From Cryptomeria japonica (taxonomy: Eukaryota > Streptophyta > Pinopsida > Cupressales > Cupressaceae), in the NCBI RefSeq assembly GCF_030272615.1, contig NC_081405.1, forward strand, positions 26,120,272 through 26,184,271: DNA of 64,000 bases, written 5' to 3'. Each line of letters opens with the position of its first letter. Position 1 is the stretch's first letter. A program made the translations under genes and the position numbers. Below the pieces are notes generated by a model, which had not been told where the DNA came from, did no database searches, and was given only the letters and a program-made list of their open reading frames with translations. Below, piece by piece: positions 11,570 through 22,840 of the stretch.

Positions 11570-13447
11570 AACTACATCTGTCTCTATCCTAAGGAGCATG
11601 TGCCTCTATCACTGGGTGCTCCCTTTGTCCTCCTCATCCCTGCCATGTCTCAAGGATGATGTCCCTCCTGCCCCAGGTCCTGGCTGTGGTGGTCTCATAG
11701 GTCCACTCACCCCCATGCTGCTCACTGACCTCTGAGAGCGTGCCCTACTCTCTGTCCTCGATCATGCCCGATATGACGATGCTCTCTACTCTGGTGGAAC
11801 TACACTCTCATATAGTGTCCTCCAATGGCGTATCTCCTCTTCGGTCTCTACCAATATCTGTGCCATCTCCCATGCACTGGCATCCCTAATCGACCCAATA
11901 TACTCAGTGACTCTATGTTCTTCTCGCTGTGCCTGGGCTAATGTTGTATCTCGAGCCATTGTAAGTGTGGCTATATCTGCTCTAAACTGGTCATACTCTG
12001 TCCTCAAGATGGCATTTTGTCTCTCTAATGTCGCAATATTATCATGCTGACTCGCTATGGTAGCCCTGCACATCTCCATCTCCTCTATCCTAGCTGTCTC
12101 CATCTCTATGGGTATATCCTGCAATGACTCCTGATCGACTGAATCTGGCTCATAATCATCATCCCCCTCATCATCTTTGTCCTTGTCATCCCCCTCATCC
12201 TCATCACCACCCTCATCCTCCTCATCCTCACCATCTCCCTCCTCCTCTCCTGTGAGTGGGAAGTCCTCCTATCTCCTAGGTACCGGAATATCAGGATCTG
12301 TCAATGGCACTAGCTATCGTCGTGCAAACCATCGCTCATACTCCTCTGTCATCCCAGCATCCACCACATCTGATCTCCAATCCCACTATCTTTGTTGTAG
12401 CTGTGTGAAGTTAGCATATGCTATGTGTGGCTGAATCATACTCCCCCACTGACTCATCTCTTTGTGAGATCGGGAAAAGTGTGCGGTCCTTCTAGGTACA
12501 TCCTGCCTCTCTCCAAACTGTCGTCTGACTCTCTCCGGCAGGTACATCTCAATCACTCTCTGGTGATTCACTAGTCCCCCAATCAGGTATCTCTCTTGTC
12601 TCCAATACGATAGCTCCTCACTATCATCTGACCATCCAGGGCAATCAAGATATGGCCTCCATGTGAACTCTCTCAATCTGTCTAGCTCATGTCGCCAATA
12701 CAATATGTATCCAAATGGACCCTATCTCAGTGTTCCTCCATAGCAGTACACATATGGTTGATGTGGTACTACCTATCTCTCTGCAATCAGTCGACATATG
12801 GCTATGTGCTCAAATGCCCATACCTGTAGCAGTGTGACTCCACAGCTCAAAGTCTGCACTCCCTGATATGCTATCTAATGCAACTGAAAATATAGCATAG
12901 CAAGTACACATGGTCCCCATGTGTACACTATCCCCTCTGTCACCTTCCACTCTAGCACTCTTCCCCATCCAATAGGGAATCCATGTCCTTGTCTGTCCCC
13001 TGCTAGTAGGCATGTTATCACCACTGCTATCACCACATATCGTCGATCATACTCTGATGCCATGGTCTCCCAGCCAATCTCCCTCTCTACGATATCCAGA
13101 TCATCTGCGTTGCACTCAAATAATCTGCACAACGTGTCTCTCCCTATCACTGGGTCATACTCTATCATCTCTCCATGAATTGGAATGTGGAGGATATGCC
13201 ATTAATCCTCTAGTGTCACAGTCGCCTCTCCAGTCGCTAGATGGAATGAGGAAGTCTCTGAATGCCATTGATCTGCCAATGCGGTAAGTAGCCCTGTGTT
13301 TGCCTTTATCTTAGTCATGAATGCGACGTAGTATATTCCAAGTCTTGCTAGTGTGTCTTTGTCTGTGCTCCTGAGTCTATGTTGTAACATGAAGCAGTCA
13401 GTACAGTTCTCCTGCGTAATCAGGGGATACTGTCGACTCTGCATCAC
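11570..13447 (-). pseudogene. Plant mobile domain (PMD) gene, antisense within Tat-N
   Basis: PMD proteins are plant proteins (MAIN/MAIL1-type in Arabidopsis) whose domain is also found in transposons. One minus-strand frame of about 625 codons carries recognisable PMD motifs: GLLTALADQW with SFHLATGEATVTLED near the N-terminus, TWGPCVLAMLY in the middle, and TWRPYLDCPGW, RYLIGG and LPERVRRQFGERQDVP later. An acidic run (12255-12140) and a coiled coil (12124-11786) follow, then a Pro/Gly-rich tail. I count eleven in-frame stops (TAG, TGA and one TAA), no frameshift is needed, and every stop is one C-to-T step from CAG, CGA or CAA. It is probably dead. The orientation is opposite to Tat-N, as in Tat-2. 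Confidence 0.85.
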
Positions 13448-13609
13448 AATTGGGGCACATTTTGTTAGTTTTAGGGTTTGCTCCTACAGGCTGCATTTCC
13501 TTGTTTCATGTCCAAATCAGGGTGTTTCTAATCTATTTTGATCTCTCTTACCCTTATCCCCCTTTTCGGACCCTTCGTATGTTGTTTTTGACCAAATTTG
13601 AGCTCCCAG

Positions 13610-13740
13610 TGCACAACTGCGCCTGTGTGTTGTGTCTTGTGCCTGTGTTGCATCAACTTGCACCTGTGTACCATCCACAAGCATAGGATACCCTACACAA
13701 GCACAAGATGTGCACACACAGGCGCAGAAGTCACTTTCTG
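13610..13740 (-). repeat. Word repeats upstream of antisense PMD gene in Tat-N
   Basis: On the minus strand the words tgcgcctgtgt, tgtgcttgtgt and acaggtgca recur every ~20 bases, 160 to 290 bases before the PMD frame opens. They are reverse-strand relatives of the 4410-4572 leader repeats of the same element. Confidence 0.7.
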
Positions 13741-14255
13741 CATTCCCTGTGGGCCCCATAATGTTCCGCAAGCAAGTCAAATTCATGAAATTGACAATAT
13801 GGGTTTTTGAGATACATACCACTGCTCTTGCATCATTTGGTCATCTGTAGGTGCGTACACATTCCCCAAGGTGATCTACCATTGGAATGTTCACCATCTC
13901 TCTGTAAGTGTCCTTTTCCAGAGCAACAAATTCTCCCCTTTGGCTAGTGCAAATGAGCAATTTTCACTCTGTTTGTCTCATTTATAGATCTTTGTTAGTG
14001 CATAGATGGATGTGCACTCTCTCCATCTCATGTTGGTCATGGTCTTTTGCACCTTCAATTGCTTGTCCTTCATGCATCCGGTTTTTGATTGTCCGTCGGT
14101 TTGCTCCTATCGTGTTCTATCATTCTTATCGATCAATTGGCCTCTTTTATGGATGTTTCCGGCCAATTCCTCGAGGGGGAATGCATATGTCATTGTCAGT
14201 ACCTGGGGCATTTTCATTATTGTTCTTTGAAACAACACTTAATATCGCATTGTCT

Positions 14256-14270
14256 CAAAGAGGGGCAAAA
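14256..14270 (+). promoter_or_regulatory. Tat-N polypurine tract
   Basis: The sequence caaagaggggcaaaa abuts the 3' LTR and would prime plus-strand DNA synthesis. The same 15 bases occur on the minus strand at 41025-41011 next to the Tat-2 LTR, which ties Tat-N to the Tat group. Confidence 0.9.
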
Positions 14271-15564
14271 TGTAGACATCTAAAAATGGTCAACACTTGC
14301 GGAGTCATACTTTAACATTTGCTCATTGCCTTATTTTAGGGTTATTGCGTCACATTAACATTTCTCCTATGTTGCGCACTTGGTCTTTATCATTTGTGAG
14401 CATCGAGTCCTTCTGCATTCCTCATTTTTCTCACTTTTGAATTAGGTCTTGTCGATAGCAATCTTCAATCATGATTTTGGTCGATCCTTGTCCTTGTCAA
14501 TCTTGTCATTTTGAGATCGATTCGTCATCGATCCTTGTCCTCTTCAATCGTGTCAATCTAGATCGATTAGTCATTGTTCCTCATCAATTGGCACCTATCA
14601 ATTTGATCAAATTATCAATCAAAGCATTTATCAACATTGGTCCTTTGTCAGTCAGAATCATGATCAAATTGACCCTACATCAATTATCTTTTGTCAAGAC
14701 CTAATTGTCGTCCTTGCATTTCTAATTCATCTTCTAAGGTTTTATGATTTATTCATTTAATCTTGTTTGTCATTTTCCCTCTAGGTTAAATAATTTATTT
14801 ATTTATCCTAAGTCTTCTCATCGCAACTAAATCTTCATTTAATTGGCTAATTAATTCTTCCCTCTTTGTGAATTAATTAATAAATGAAAAATTGTTAATT
14901 AATTCACTTAATTCCTAATTTCCTCATTTTCTAATTTTCCTAATTCCTAATTTCCTCATTTTCTAATTTTCCTCATTTTCTAATTTCCTAATTTCTAAAT
15001 TCATCTAATTTTCTAATTCCTCCTATTTCTCCTAATTTCATGGGAATGACATTTCAATTTGTCATAATTTGTCATAATTATCAATCAATCAATTTTGCAT
15101 AGAAAGTGCAAATTTGTCATAATTTGTCATGTTTGTCATTCTTGATTTGCAATTTCCATTTGAATCTCTTCATGCTAATCCTGTCTTTTCTCCAATTTGT
15201 CTATAAATTGGATGAATTTCTTCAATCAAGATCCCCAATTGATCGCATTTTCGAATCCCCGGATCCCTAGTCGAATCAATCACGCTTCTAGTATTCTTGC
15301 GCTATCGTCTTGTCTACTTGCTTTCACATCATGCTTATGCACTAGTAGGTGAGATCCACAGCAAAGCTATTTGAAGGAGAAAGAAGGACAATGGAGCCAC
15401 ATGAAAGAGACATTCAAGTTTGCAATGGTTTGCGTTTGAATTGATGTCTTGTTTTCATGTCTTTATTGAGTGTAATTAGGATTGTTATCATTGCAATTGA
15501 GTTTTCGTGATTGAACTAGGCTATTGTTTACATTGCTTTGATGATTTCTGAATTCCTATCTACA
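14271..15564 (+). repeat. Tat-N 3' LTR
   Basis: It begins tgtagacatc and ends atctaca, giving the TG...CA termini of LTRs. It is a direct repeat of 3001-4297 and is followed by the accac duplication at 15565-15569 and then by Copia-1 gag. Confidence 0.93.
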
Positions 15565-15569
15565 ACCAC
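15565..15569. other. Right target-site duplication of Tat-N (accac)
   Basis: It matches 2996-3000 exactly. Removing 3001-15569 rejoins the Copia-1 gag and protease frames. Confidence 0.9.
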
Positions 15570-16488
15570 CATCAACTGCAATAAGACAATCTCTTTTTCC
15601 TTGTCCCTTGTACTTCTTGAATTTATCTCACTTGTGCTCATTATTACCATTAGGACAGTTAGCAGCTATGTGTCCAATCTTCTTGCATGTAAAACATTTC
15701 AAAGGTAATTTACCTATATATTTGCCAATACCTCTGGGCAACCTCTTGGCCAACAATGCTTCAATCTCAACCAAACGGTCTTCATCATCAACTTCTCTGC
15801 TAGATCTAGATTCATAACTGTGACTGACATCTCTACTTTTTCTCATAGATGGGTTAGAAATAGAAGCTCTAAATGTTGATTCATATTTTTGAATACTACC
15901 ATCATAACCATTTAATTCAACAACAGTAAGCTTACCAATGATGGAGTCAAGGGTTACCTTGGTTTTGTCAATAGATTTAAACTCCTAGATGGCTACAACT
16001 CGAATAGCATAGACCAGTAGCAGGGTTCTCAATACCTTACTAACCACTATGGCATCATCCATTTTACCACCACACTCTTGATCTCACTAACTATCTCTTT
16101 GATCCTCTGACCATACTGTTGTATGTTCTCACCTTTAGCCATATGCATGTCATCAAACTTCCCTCTTAGACTCTCTTCCTTGGCAATCTTCACATGTTCA
16201 TCACCATTATAAATCTCTTCAAGTTTCTTCCACACCTCATGTGTAGTCTCCAGACCATGAACATCAACATATTAAGCATCAGATAAAGAACTGATACTAG
16301 CCTCCAGCACTTGATTGTTTTCTTGTTTCTCTTTCTTTTGATTATCAATCATAATCCCAGTAGGTGCAACATATTGAGTATTAACATATTCCCAGTATTG
16401 ATTTCCAAGACTTGATATAAATTTTCATTTTGTCACTCCATATCCTATAGTTCTCTCTATTAAACTTTGGACCTTCCTTCTTCATCAT
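15570..16488 (-). pseudogene. Copia-1 gag
   Basis: Capsid/nucleocapsid part of the copia polyprotein. The start ATG at 16488 follows the primer site by about 57 bases and opens with KFNRENYRIWSDKMK, the usual copia gag beginning. The UBN2-type capsid segment is seen at 16235-16047 (NGDEHVKIAKEESLRGKFDD). A complete CCHC zinc knuckle, CFTCKKIGHIAANC, which would bind RNA, lies at about 15690-15650. Several stops and frame changes separate the pieces. The frame is cut at 15570 by Tat-N. Confidence 0.85.
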
Positions 16489-16544
16489 GATCTACAAGAT
16501 CTTTACCTTAAACTATTAGGCTTAGAACTTAAAAGACCTAAGAT

Positions 16545-16556
16545 GCTCTAATACCA
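16545..16556 (-). promoter_or_regulatory. Copia-1 primer-binding site
   Basis: On the minus strand this reads tggtattagagc, one base away from the common copia site tggtatcagagc that pairs with initiator Met-tRNA. It lies 2 bases inside the 5' LTR. Confidence 0.9.
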
Positions 16557-16558
16557 AT

Positions 16559-17902
16559 TGATGGTATGATGAAAGAACCAGGATCTGGTCAACTACTAAG
16601 AGGGGGGGTGAATCAATGGATAAAAAAATTGATAAAACTTCACCAATCTCAAAATCAATCTCTCAAAGTAAACTTAGAACTATCAATGCAATATCATTGT
16701 CAAGATAATCATTGTCAAGCTAAACTAGTTGACTATTACAACAGATAACAGTAATCAACTTGTAACATAGAAACATCTAAATAATTTTACTGATATAAGT
16801 AAAACTTCATGTTGATGGTGGTTATCATGACTTATCAAAGTGGATTAAGTAGTTAAGCAAATCAACCATAATAAAATATAGCCACAAAAACATTCACCAC
16901 TTGACACAATATTTTTGACGTGGAAACCCAAATGGGAAAAACCATGGTCAGATGAGACTCACAAGCATTTTGAACTCTTCTGAAGTTTGCCCTGCTAGGA
17001 GCAAAGCCTGTTAAAGCTTTACAAAAATTCATGTTAAGAACTAATCCTATTAGGGACCACCCAGTTAAGGGATTGACAATAATGCCTTGTTAGAAGCAAT
17101 ACTCTATGATAAGTAACCTTGGTAAAGGATTTAGAATCCAAGCTAATGGATCACCTTGTTAGAGGATTTGAATAACACCAATCTTGTTAGAGATTACCCA
17201 ATTAGGGGATTTCAATCTATTGTAATTGTTAGAAAACAATAGGAATTTGGTGATCTATTAGAGTAGCACTACACTTTCTTGTTCAGATCCTTTTCATGCT
17301 CCTATCTGCCTTTTACTCAAACTGCAGATACATCATCCAGTTCAGCAACCACACACTCAATTCAACTTTACCAACACTTCAACTAAACAACTCATCGACC
17401 TTATAAACAAATCAACTAGGTCAGTAACACAACAAAAACCTAATTATCATAGAGATTACAACAAGTCGGTTCAAGTATGACCATTGCATTACAAAACAAT
17501 CTCTACTCACCACATGCTTTGCATTACATGCAATATACTTGCTCATTCCCAAGACAAAAAACCATTACCTTAATGCGTCAAAATCACTTTGAAACTCTCT
17601 TTATACAATATGCATACATGTCATAATCATTACCGCTCATCATCAGATCATAAACCAATATAACCAATTCAACAAACTTAATTAGTTAGGGTTTATCAAA
17701 ATAATAGGTAGGGTTTACCAGTTCAACTCTCCAAACTTAGTAATACCGGTTCACTCCATAAACTTACCTACCGATTATAGTTTCCTTTCACTAACTCTTC
17801 CTACCGGTTACAAAACAACATTACAACAATATCATTACTGGTTAATTGACATCAATGACAATATAACAAATCATTAATGCAATCTTCATGCAAATGCCAA
17901 CA
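16559..17902 (-). repeat. Copia-1 5' LTR
   Basis: In element sense it starts tgttggcatttgc and ends ccatca, giving TG...CA ends. It contains the conserved block gtggaaacccaaatggg (16920-16940), shared with the other copia LTRs here, and the G-run agagggggggtgaatc near its inner end. The bases agtac after 17902 would be the target duplication, but the partner end is absent. Confidence 0.9.
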
Positions 17903-18306
17903 AGTACCACTAATCCTTATGATGATCTTTCTTTGTCATCATATGCTTTTATGGTTATCTTTCTCTTTGGATCAATAGCTTTTTATGGGAAGCCCAATGC
18001 ACATACAAGTTTTAAAGTATAGATATTTAGGCCAGCTCCCCCATCTATTAGTACACATTTTACCCAATGTTTATAGACCAAAACTTTTATATGGAGTGGG
18101 GTATTATGTGGATGACTCAAAGAGACATCATCATGTTCAAAAAATGATAGATTATGAGGCATGGTTAAATGCCCCACCATGGATTGGAATCGATCAATAT
18201 CCAAGTTGTTTAGAGCTATAGTGTCTACAAGAGCTCTCTCTAGAATATCTTTGTGCGCTGGTGAAATTTTGAGAAGCTCTAGTATTGATATTTGGATTGG
18301 TATTTT
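17903..18306 (-). pseudogene. Tat-1 aspartic protease, cut by Copia-1
   Basis: Retropepsin domain with KHWVKCVLIDGGAGLNIYTL. The active-site triad reads D-G-G, as in many plant Ty3 proteins. The preceding QSMVGHLTMPHNLSFFEHDD matches the Tat-2 protease region. After GFP a small frame change occurs, then AIDPKRKITIKAYDDKERSS continues to the Copia-1 LTR at 17903, where the domain is cut short. Confidence 0.85.
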
Positions 18307-20068
18307 CTATAATTGATCTACCAAGTTGTATTGAGTTTTTGGAGGAGTGGACGCTTTGGAAGTGTTTCCATTCAATACATACTTAAATTGGGCTTGTGTA
18401 GTCACATTTACCGGGACTTGCTCTTGCTTGTCCTTGATCTTAATGACATTAACTTGACTGTCATATACTGATATGTGATTGATGACATTGTTGTACACAT
18501 GATTGATATGGGCCTTCTTTTTGTCGAAGGATGATGTTATCCCTTTGTCATAGTTGGGGAGGGGATTTTTAAATGCTTCATGATCATCTTTGATTTTATG
18601 TCCATCTCCTATTATGTCACCTTTGTCTAATAGATCTTGAACCAAATTTTCAATCTTAAGAAATCATTGGTCCAATGACCTTTACTTCTATGATACCCAC
18701 AATAATGTGTGTCATTCTACCATGATGGTTTGACTCATGGTTCAAAATCTCTTGTATTTGGCAATGTGATGAGTTTGTTTACCAAAATTTCTTTGAATGT
18801 TGATTCAAGTGATTGCCCCAAAGGTGTGAATTTCCTTCGATATGGTGTAGGAGCTGGTTTTCTGTTATTGTTTCCTTGATTATTGGTTGGTGTAGTACCT
18901 AACAAGTTCAATACTGGTTGTTTTTCCTTTACATTATGGGCGTTGACCACACCATCATTGGTGATATTCTTTTTTATCATCCAGAATTTGGACTTGTATG
19001 TGTTGTTGTTGGTGTTATTGTTATTGTTGTTGTAGTTGTTTGAAAAACCGGTACTTTAGAGAATTTTAAGATTCCCCTTTTAATCAAGGTTTCTTCTATT
19101 TTGATACCATTATCGGTCAATTTCTGGAAGCTAGGTGGACATTGAAATTGGAGTCAATGACTCATTTTGCTACTAATATTGTCCATAAAGATATCCATCT
19201 TTTCCTTTTCAATTACTCAATGAGGGTATCTATAAATCAATCATCTCCATCTTTGTAGGAATGTCATGAATACCTCATTGTTTTTCTATTTGGTATTGCA
19301 AAGATCGAGCATGGTTATCTCATATTGGATATTGTAAGAGTATTGTGACACAAATTTGTTCACTAACTCTTCAAATGATCTTAGGGCCGGTGTGATTTTT
19401 GAGAGGCATTCCATAGTTTGTCCACCTAGACTTCTTGGAAATAATCTCATCATGCAGGTGTCATTATGTGTGAATTCCAAACTCATCGTGCAAAACTCCC
19501 TTACATGATCTTGGGGTTTTGTTTTTCCATTATACTTGTCATATTTGGGAATTTCACAATAGGTTGGAAATGGTATCATGTTCAAGCTTCTATCGAATGG
19601 GTAGTGGCAAATATCCTCTAAGGAATATCTTCTTGTTGTCCCTTGTTGCATGTTGTGCATCTGTTGTTGAAGAGCTTGGATTTGTTGGGTTAATGCATCC
19701 AAGGGCTCATTATTATTGTTCATTCATTCATCATTATTATCATAGTCATTGATATTATAGTTGTGTGTTATTGGATCTTCTCTTGTTTCATGATTTTGTT
19801 GTATTATCTTGTCCATATTAAAATCTGCAGGCATCTTAACGCCTTTGCTTTCTAGCATGAGAAAGTATTTTTCCTTGTAGGATTCTATGAGTTTTTGCAT
19901 GAGTTCTTGGAAACTAGGGTTTTGTTGGGCCTCTTGAATTAGGTCCTCAATTAATTCATCTTTGCTAGCATCAAAATATGTGTAGAAGGGGTTTGTTCTA
20001 TGTCCCATGATTAGTTGTGATTGTCTTTCTTGTTCTCTACGCTTTTGAGCTCGAGTTACAACTGTCAT
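18307..20068 (-). pseudogene. Tat-1 gag
   Basis: The start at 20068 gives MTVVTRAQKRREQE, a typical basic opening for Ty3 gag. A Gln-rich coil (LTQQIQALQQQMHNMQQ) and the capsid retrotrans_gag region (PKYDKYNGKTKPQDHVREFC, then SFEELVNKFVSQYSYNIQYE) follow at 19700-19300. The later part (18980-18307) is a basic linker ending near PNYDKG. A TGA at 19724 and several stops after 19286 break it. It shows the same layout as the Tat-2 gag. Confidence 0.85.
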
Positions 20069-20764
20069 GTGAAGGATTAGTTTGAAGATCAATAAGTGAT
20101 TATTTGTTGAGGAAAATAAGACAAGTTTATCTTTCCTCCTTTATTGAGATGTTATGATATTGTAGATCTTTGTTCAAAAGCACAAGTTTTTAGAGACTCT
20201 TTGTCAAATTCCATTCCACAATCGCATGAATAATTCTGAAATTGGTGTAGGAATGTGTGATGTTTCAACAAAATTTTGTGGTTTATGTAGAGAAACCTCA
20301 TTTTCTTCAAGATATTCTTTTGACTAGGATATTTCCTCTTTAAATTAGTCTTTTGACAAAGATTCTTCTTCTTTAAGTTTTGAGGGGCGATCATACAAGT
20401 GATCAAAGTTTTAGTTATGAATAGGTTGATTTGAGAAAAATATACCTTGTTTCGACACCCAAGCTTACTAAGTCGAATAGAGGGTTAGATATTACCCTAT
20501 TGATATGAATAAGTGCATCAAATAAAGTAATGAAGTTCCCAGATGAAGTATCATTTATCCTGATATTGGAAACTAGATTTATTTGACTATCTTAGATAAC
20601 TAGCTAAGTATTTGATGTTGATATTGGTTGAAATTGTGAAACTTAATCACTAGTTGGTATCCTCTGATTTTTTTTTAAGAAAACCTGTCTGTGACAATTG
20701 AATCGAAGAGAAGACCTAAAATGGTATCCGAATATGATTTTAATTTTCTGAAAAAGTTGATAAC

Positions 20765-21060
20765 CTGCTCTCTATCTGGGGTAGTTTTCCAAGCATGCAC
20801 TAAAGTATATGTCAAATGTGCTACTCTGATCTTTCTATGCGCTAAGTTGTCCTGTGAAAGCGCTAAAGTTTTTTGATAATGTGTTATTTGACCTATTTCA
20901 GATTGTTGATATTTTGAAAAATTTATTGTGGACCAATGCACTATTATGTTTCCTGAATGCACTAATGTTTGCTTCCAAAGTGTTATTAAATGATTAATAT
21001 ACACTACAATGATGTTTCAAAGCGCTAATTTAAACTGTTGATGCACTAAACTGCCTTGAG
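20765..21060 (-). repeat. tagcgc/tagtgca word repeats in Tat-1 leader
   Basis: On the element strand, words such as ttagcgc, tagtgcat and agcgcatag recur about nine times at irregular spacing of 20-50 bases, upstream of gag. The same words appear on the strand antisense to the element at 41520-41830 in Tat-2. Confidence 0.65.
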
Positions 21061-21748
21061 GTGGAAAATTTTGACAAATTTGACTTGTGTTTTCTTGAGA
21101 ATTTTATTTATTTGATGGATGATCTTTTGAAAATGATTTGAAAACATGGCAGCAAGTAATAAGACAGTTTGTATTTGTCTATAATATAAACAATGACTGT
21201 ATGTTCAATAGGATCTTTTCAAATCTTTGTTTGTTTTCATTGGTTTGAACAAGAAAGACACATCAAGCAAACTCTCTAATCTCAAGGGTCATCAATAATA
21301 CCATAGCTAACATTTGATACTCCTTCAACTCAAACAACCCTATCACACCCTAAGGTGCACCCATTTTTTTGTCTTTTCCTAGAAGTTGAACCAAAGAGAA
21401 TTGCTTCTCAATTGGATCGTATTTTTGGGATATGTATGGTGAGTGTCTTGGGGGAAGATTCTTCCCCACCCTTGCACTATGATATTAGAAATGTTTGGAT
21501 AACTGACTCAGTGAGTCTTCTATTCTTAAAGCTTTTAATAAGGCTTTCGTTCAGTCTTCAGTGATAAACTCCCTCAAGAGGCTTCTCAACCTTTAGAACA
21601 AAGGCTTTACGTATCTCAAGGATACTGGGGGAAGGCTAATTCACTGAGCAAAACCGTTGAACATGATTTTCATCACATCCACATTTGATTATAGTGGGTT
21701 GGAATACTTGGCATCAGTCATTCCCAACTTAGGTTGTTCCCCTCTCAC
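21061..21748 (-). other. Tat-1 leader or LTR, boundary unresolved
   Basis: No coding region. This is probably the inner end of the 5' LTR and the start of the leader, but without the 3' LTR in the window I cannot place the LTR end or a primer site. Confidence 0.4.
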
Positions 21749-21753
21749 TGACC

Positions 21754-22835
21754 TGTTGGAAATATGGATGGAGTAACTGAGAGGGGAGGGGTGAATCAGT
21801 TACCACAAAAATAAATCCACAAGTCCCTTAGATGTCTTAAATATAAACTGTTGAAACTCGGTAAATTAACTTATCATTGTTCATTAAACATTAACATGCA
21901 TAAGACAAATGACATGAACACAAGTAACACCAGATATAACATGGAAACCCAATTTTGGGAAAACCACCAATGTAACTAGTTACTGATTTTCACTCTTCTG
22001 AAGTGAGCCCTGTTAAGAGCCAACCCTGTTAAAGGTTACAGAACACACTGTTAGGTGTGACCCTGTTAGAGGATTTAATCACCCTGCTAGGAGTGGCCTT
22101 GTGAAAGGTCTTAAGAACAATTCAACCGAATTGTCACCTTGTCAGAGGATTTACAAAAATGGTTGTTAGACCAACTCTGTTAAGAGATTTCGGTATCACT
22201 GCTACAATGGTTAGAAAGCAACAATGAAGTGATCTGAATTAAATACAACTTATCTTGCTGATACAGATCTCTGTTCTGCGCCAATAGATCCTTACTGATC
22301 ACATATATCTTTTCTGCACCTCAAGGATATCACTGATCCTTCATCAGAATTCGCACATTTCTGCTCCTTCACATTTCCATACTTTTCACACTTCACCACA
22401 CTTCGAAATCGCAACTTGATCTCTCATATATACCATTCAAGTTACCAAGTCGGCCCAATTACAAGTTAAAATAAATATTACATAGGTCGGCTACATATAC
22501 AAGTTTCAATAAATAAATTCTGCTTCGGTCGGCTGCATAAACATTTCACTGATGCTCGGTGAACACTGCTGATTCTTCGGTAACCGACTGAACTCGGTAA
22601 GTACTGCGAACTTGGTAAAGACTAACTTTCTTTCACATATTCTTCGAAGACCGACTGAACTCGGTAAAGACTGCGAACTCGGTAAAGACTGACTTTCTTT
22701 CACATATTCTTCGAAGACCGACTGAACTCGGTAGACTCTGTCTAATTGCCTTGCCGAACATTTTGAGCTCGGTAGACTAATATGACATTTGTGTAACATC
22801 AAAGACAATACATAGTTAAACAATTGTATCCAACA
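21754..22835 (-). mobile_element. Solo copia LTR with target duplication tgacc
   Basis: It starts tgttgga and ends tccaaca, a 7-bp inverted terminal match, and is flanked by tgacc at 21749-21753 and 22836-22840. The conserved copia LTR block tggaaacccaattttggg is at 21942-21959 and the run gagaggggaggggtgaatc at 21782-21800, placing it in minus orientation. No internal sequence remains, so the element was lost by LTR-LTR recombination. It also holds three copies of a ~55-base unit with cgactgaactcggtaaagac (22580-22740). Confidence 0.92.
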
Positions 22836-22840
22836 TGACC

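Larger units (their letters stand above)
3001..15564 (+). mobile_element. Tat-N: complete non-autonomous LTR retrotransposon with antisense PMD gene
   Basis: The element has two LTRs of about 1.3 kb in direct orientation, a perfect 5-bp target duplication and a polypurine tract (14256-14270) identical to that of Tat-2. The interior has a repeat-bearing leader, a ~960-codon Gln/Pro/Ser-rich frame, a long non-coding stretch, and a PMD gene on the opposite strand. I find no protease, RT, RNase H or integrase, so it would need enzymes from a relative such as Tat-2. A post-coding motif at 9600-9672 resembles one just after integrase in Tat-2. It interrupts Copia-1 between gag and protease. Confidence 0.88.
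745..17902 (-). mobile_element. Copia-1: Ty1/copia retrotransposon, split by Tat-N and truncated at its 3' end
   Basis: Reading on the minus strand: 5' LTR 17902-16559, primer site 16556-16545, gag 16488-15570, then the 12.6-kb Tat-N insertion, then protease, integrase and reverse transcriptase from 2939 down to about 745. The order gag-PR-INT-RT is the Ty1/copia order. The RNase H, polypurine tract and 3' LTR are missing because the element stops at about 745. Copia-1 itself sits in the Tat-1 protease gene: the Tat-1 frame runs up to 17903 and stops exactly at the LTR end. Confidence 0.85.
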
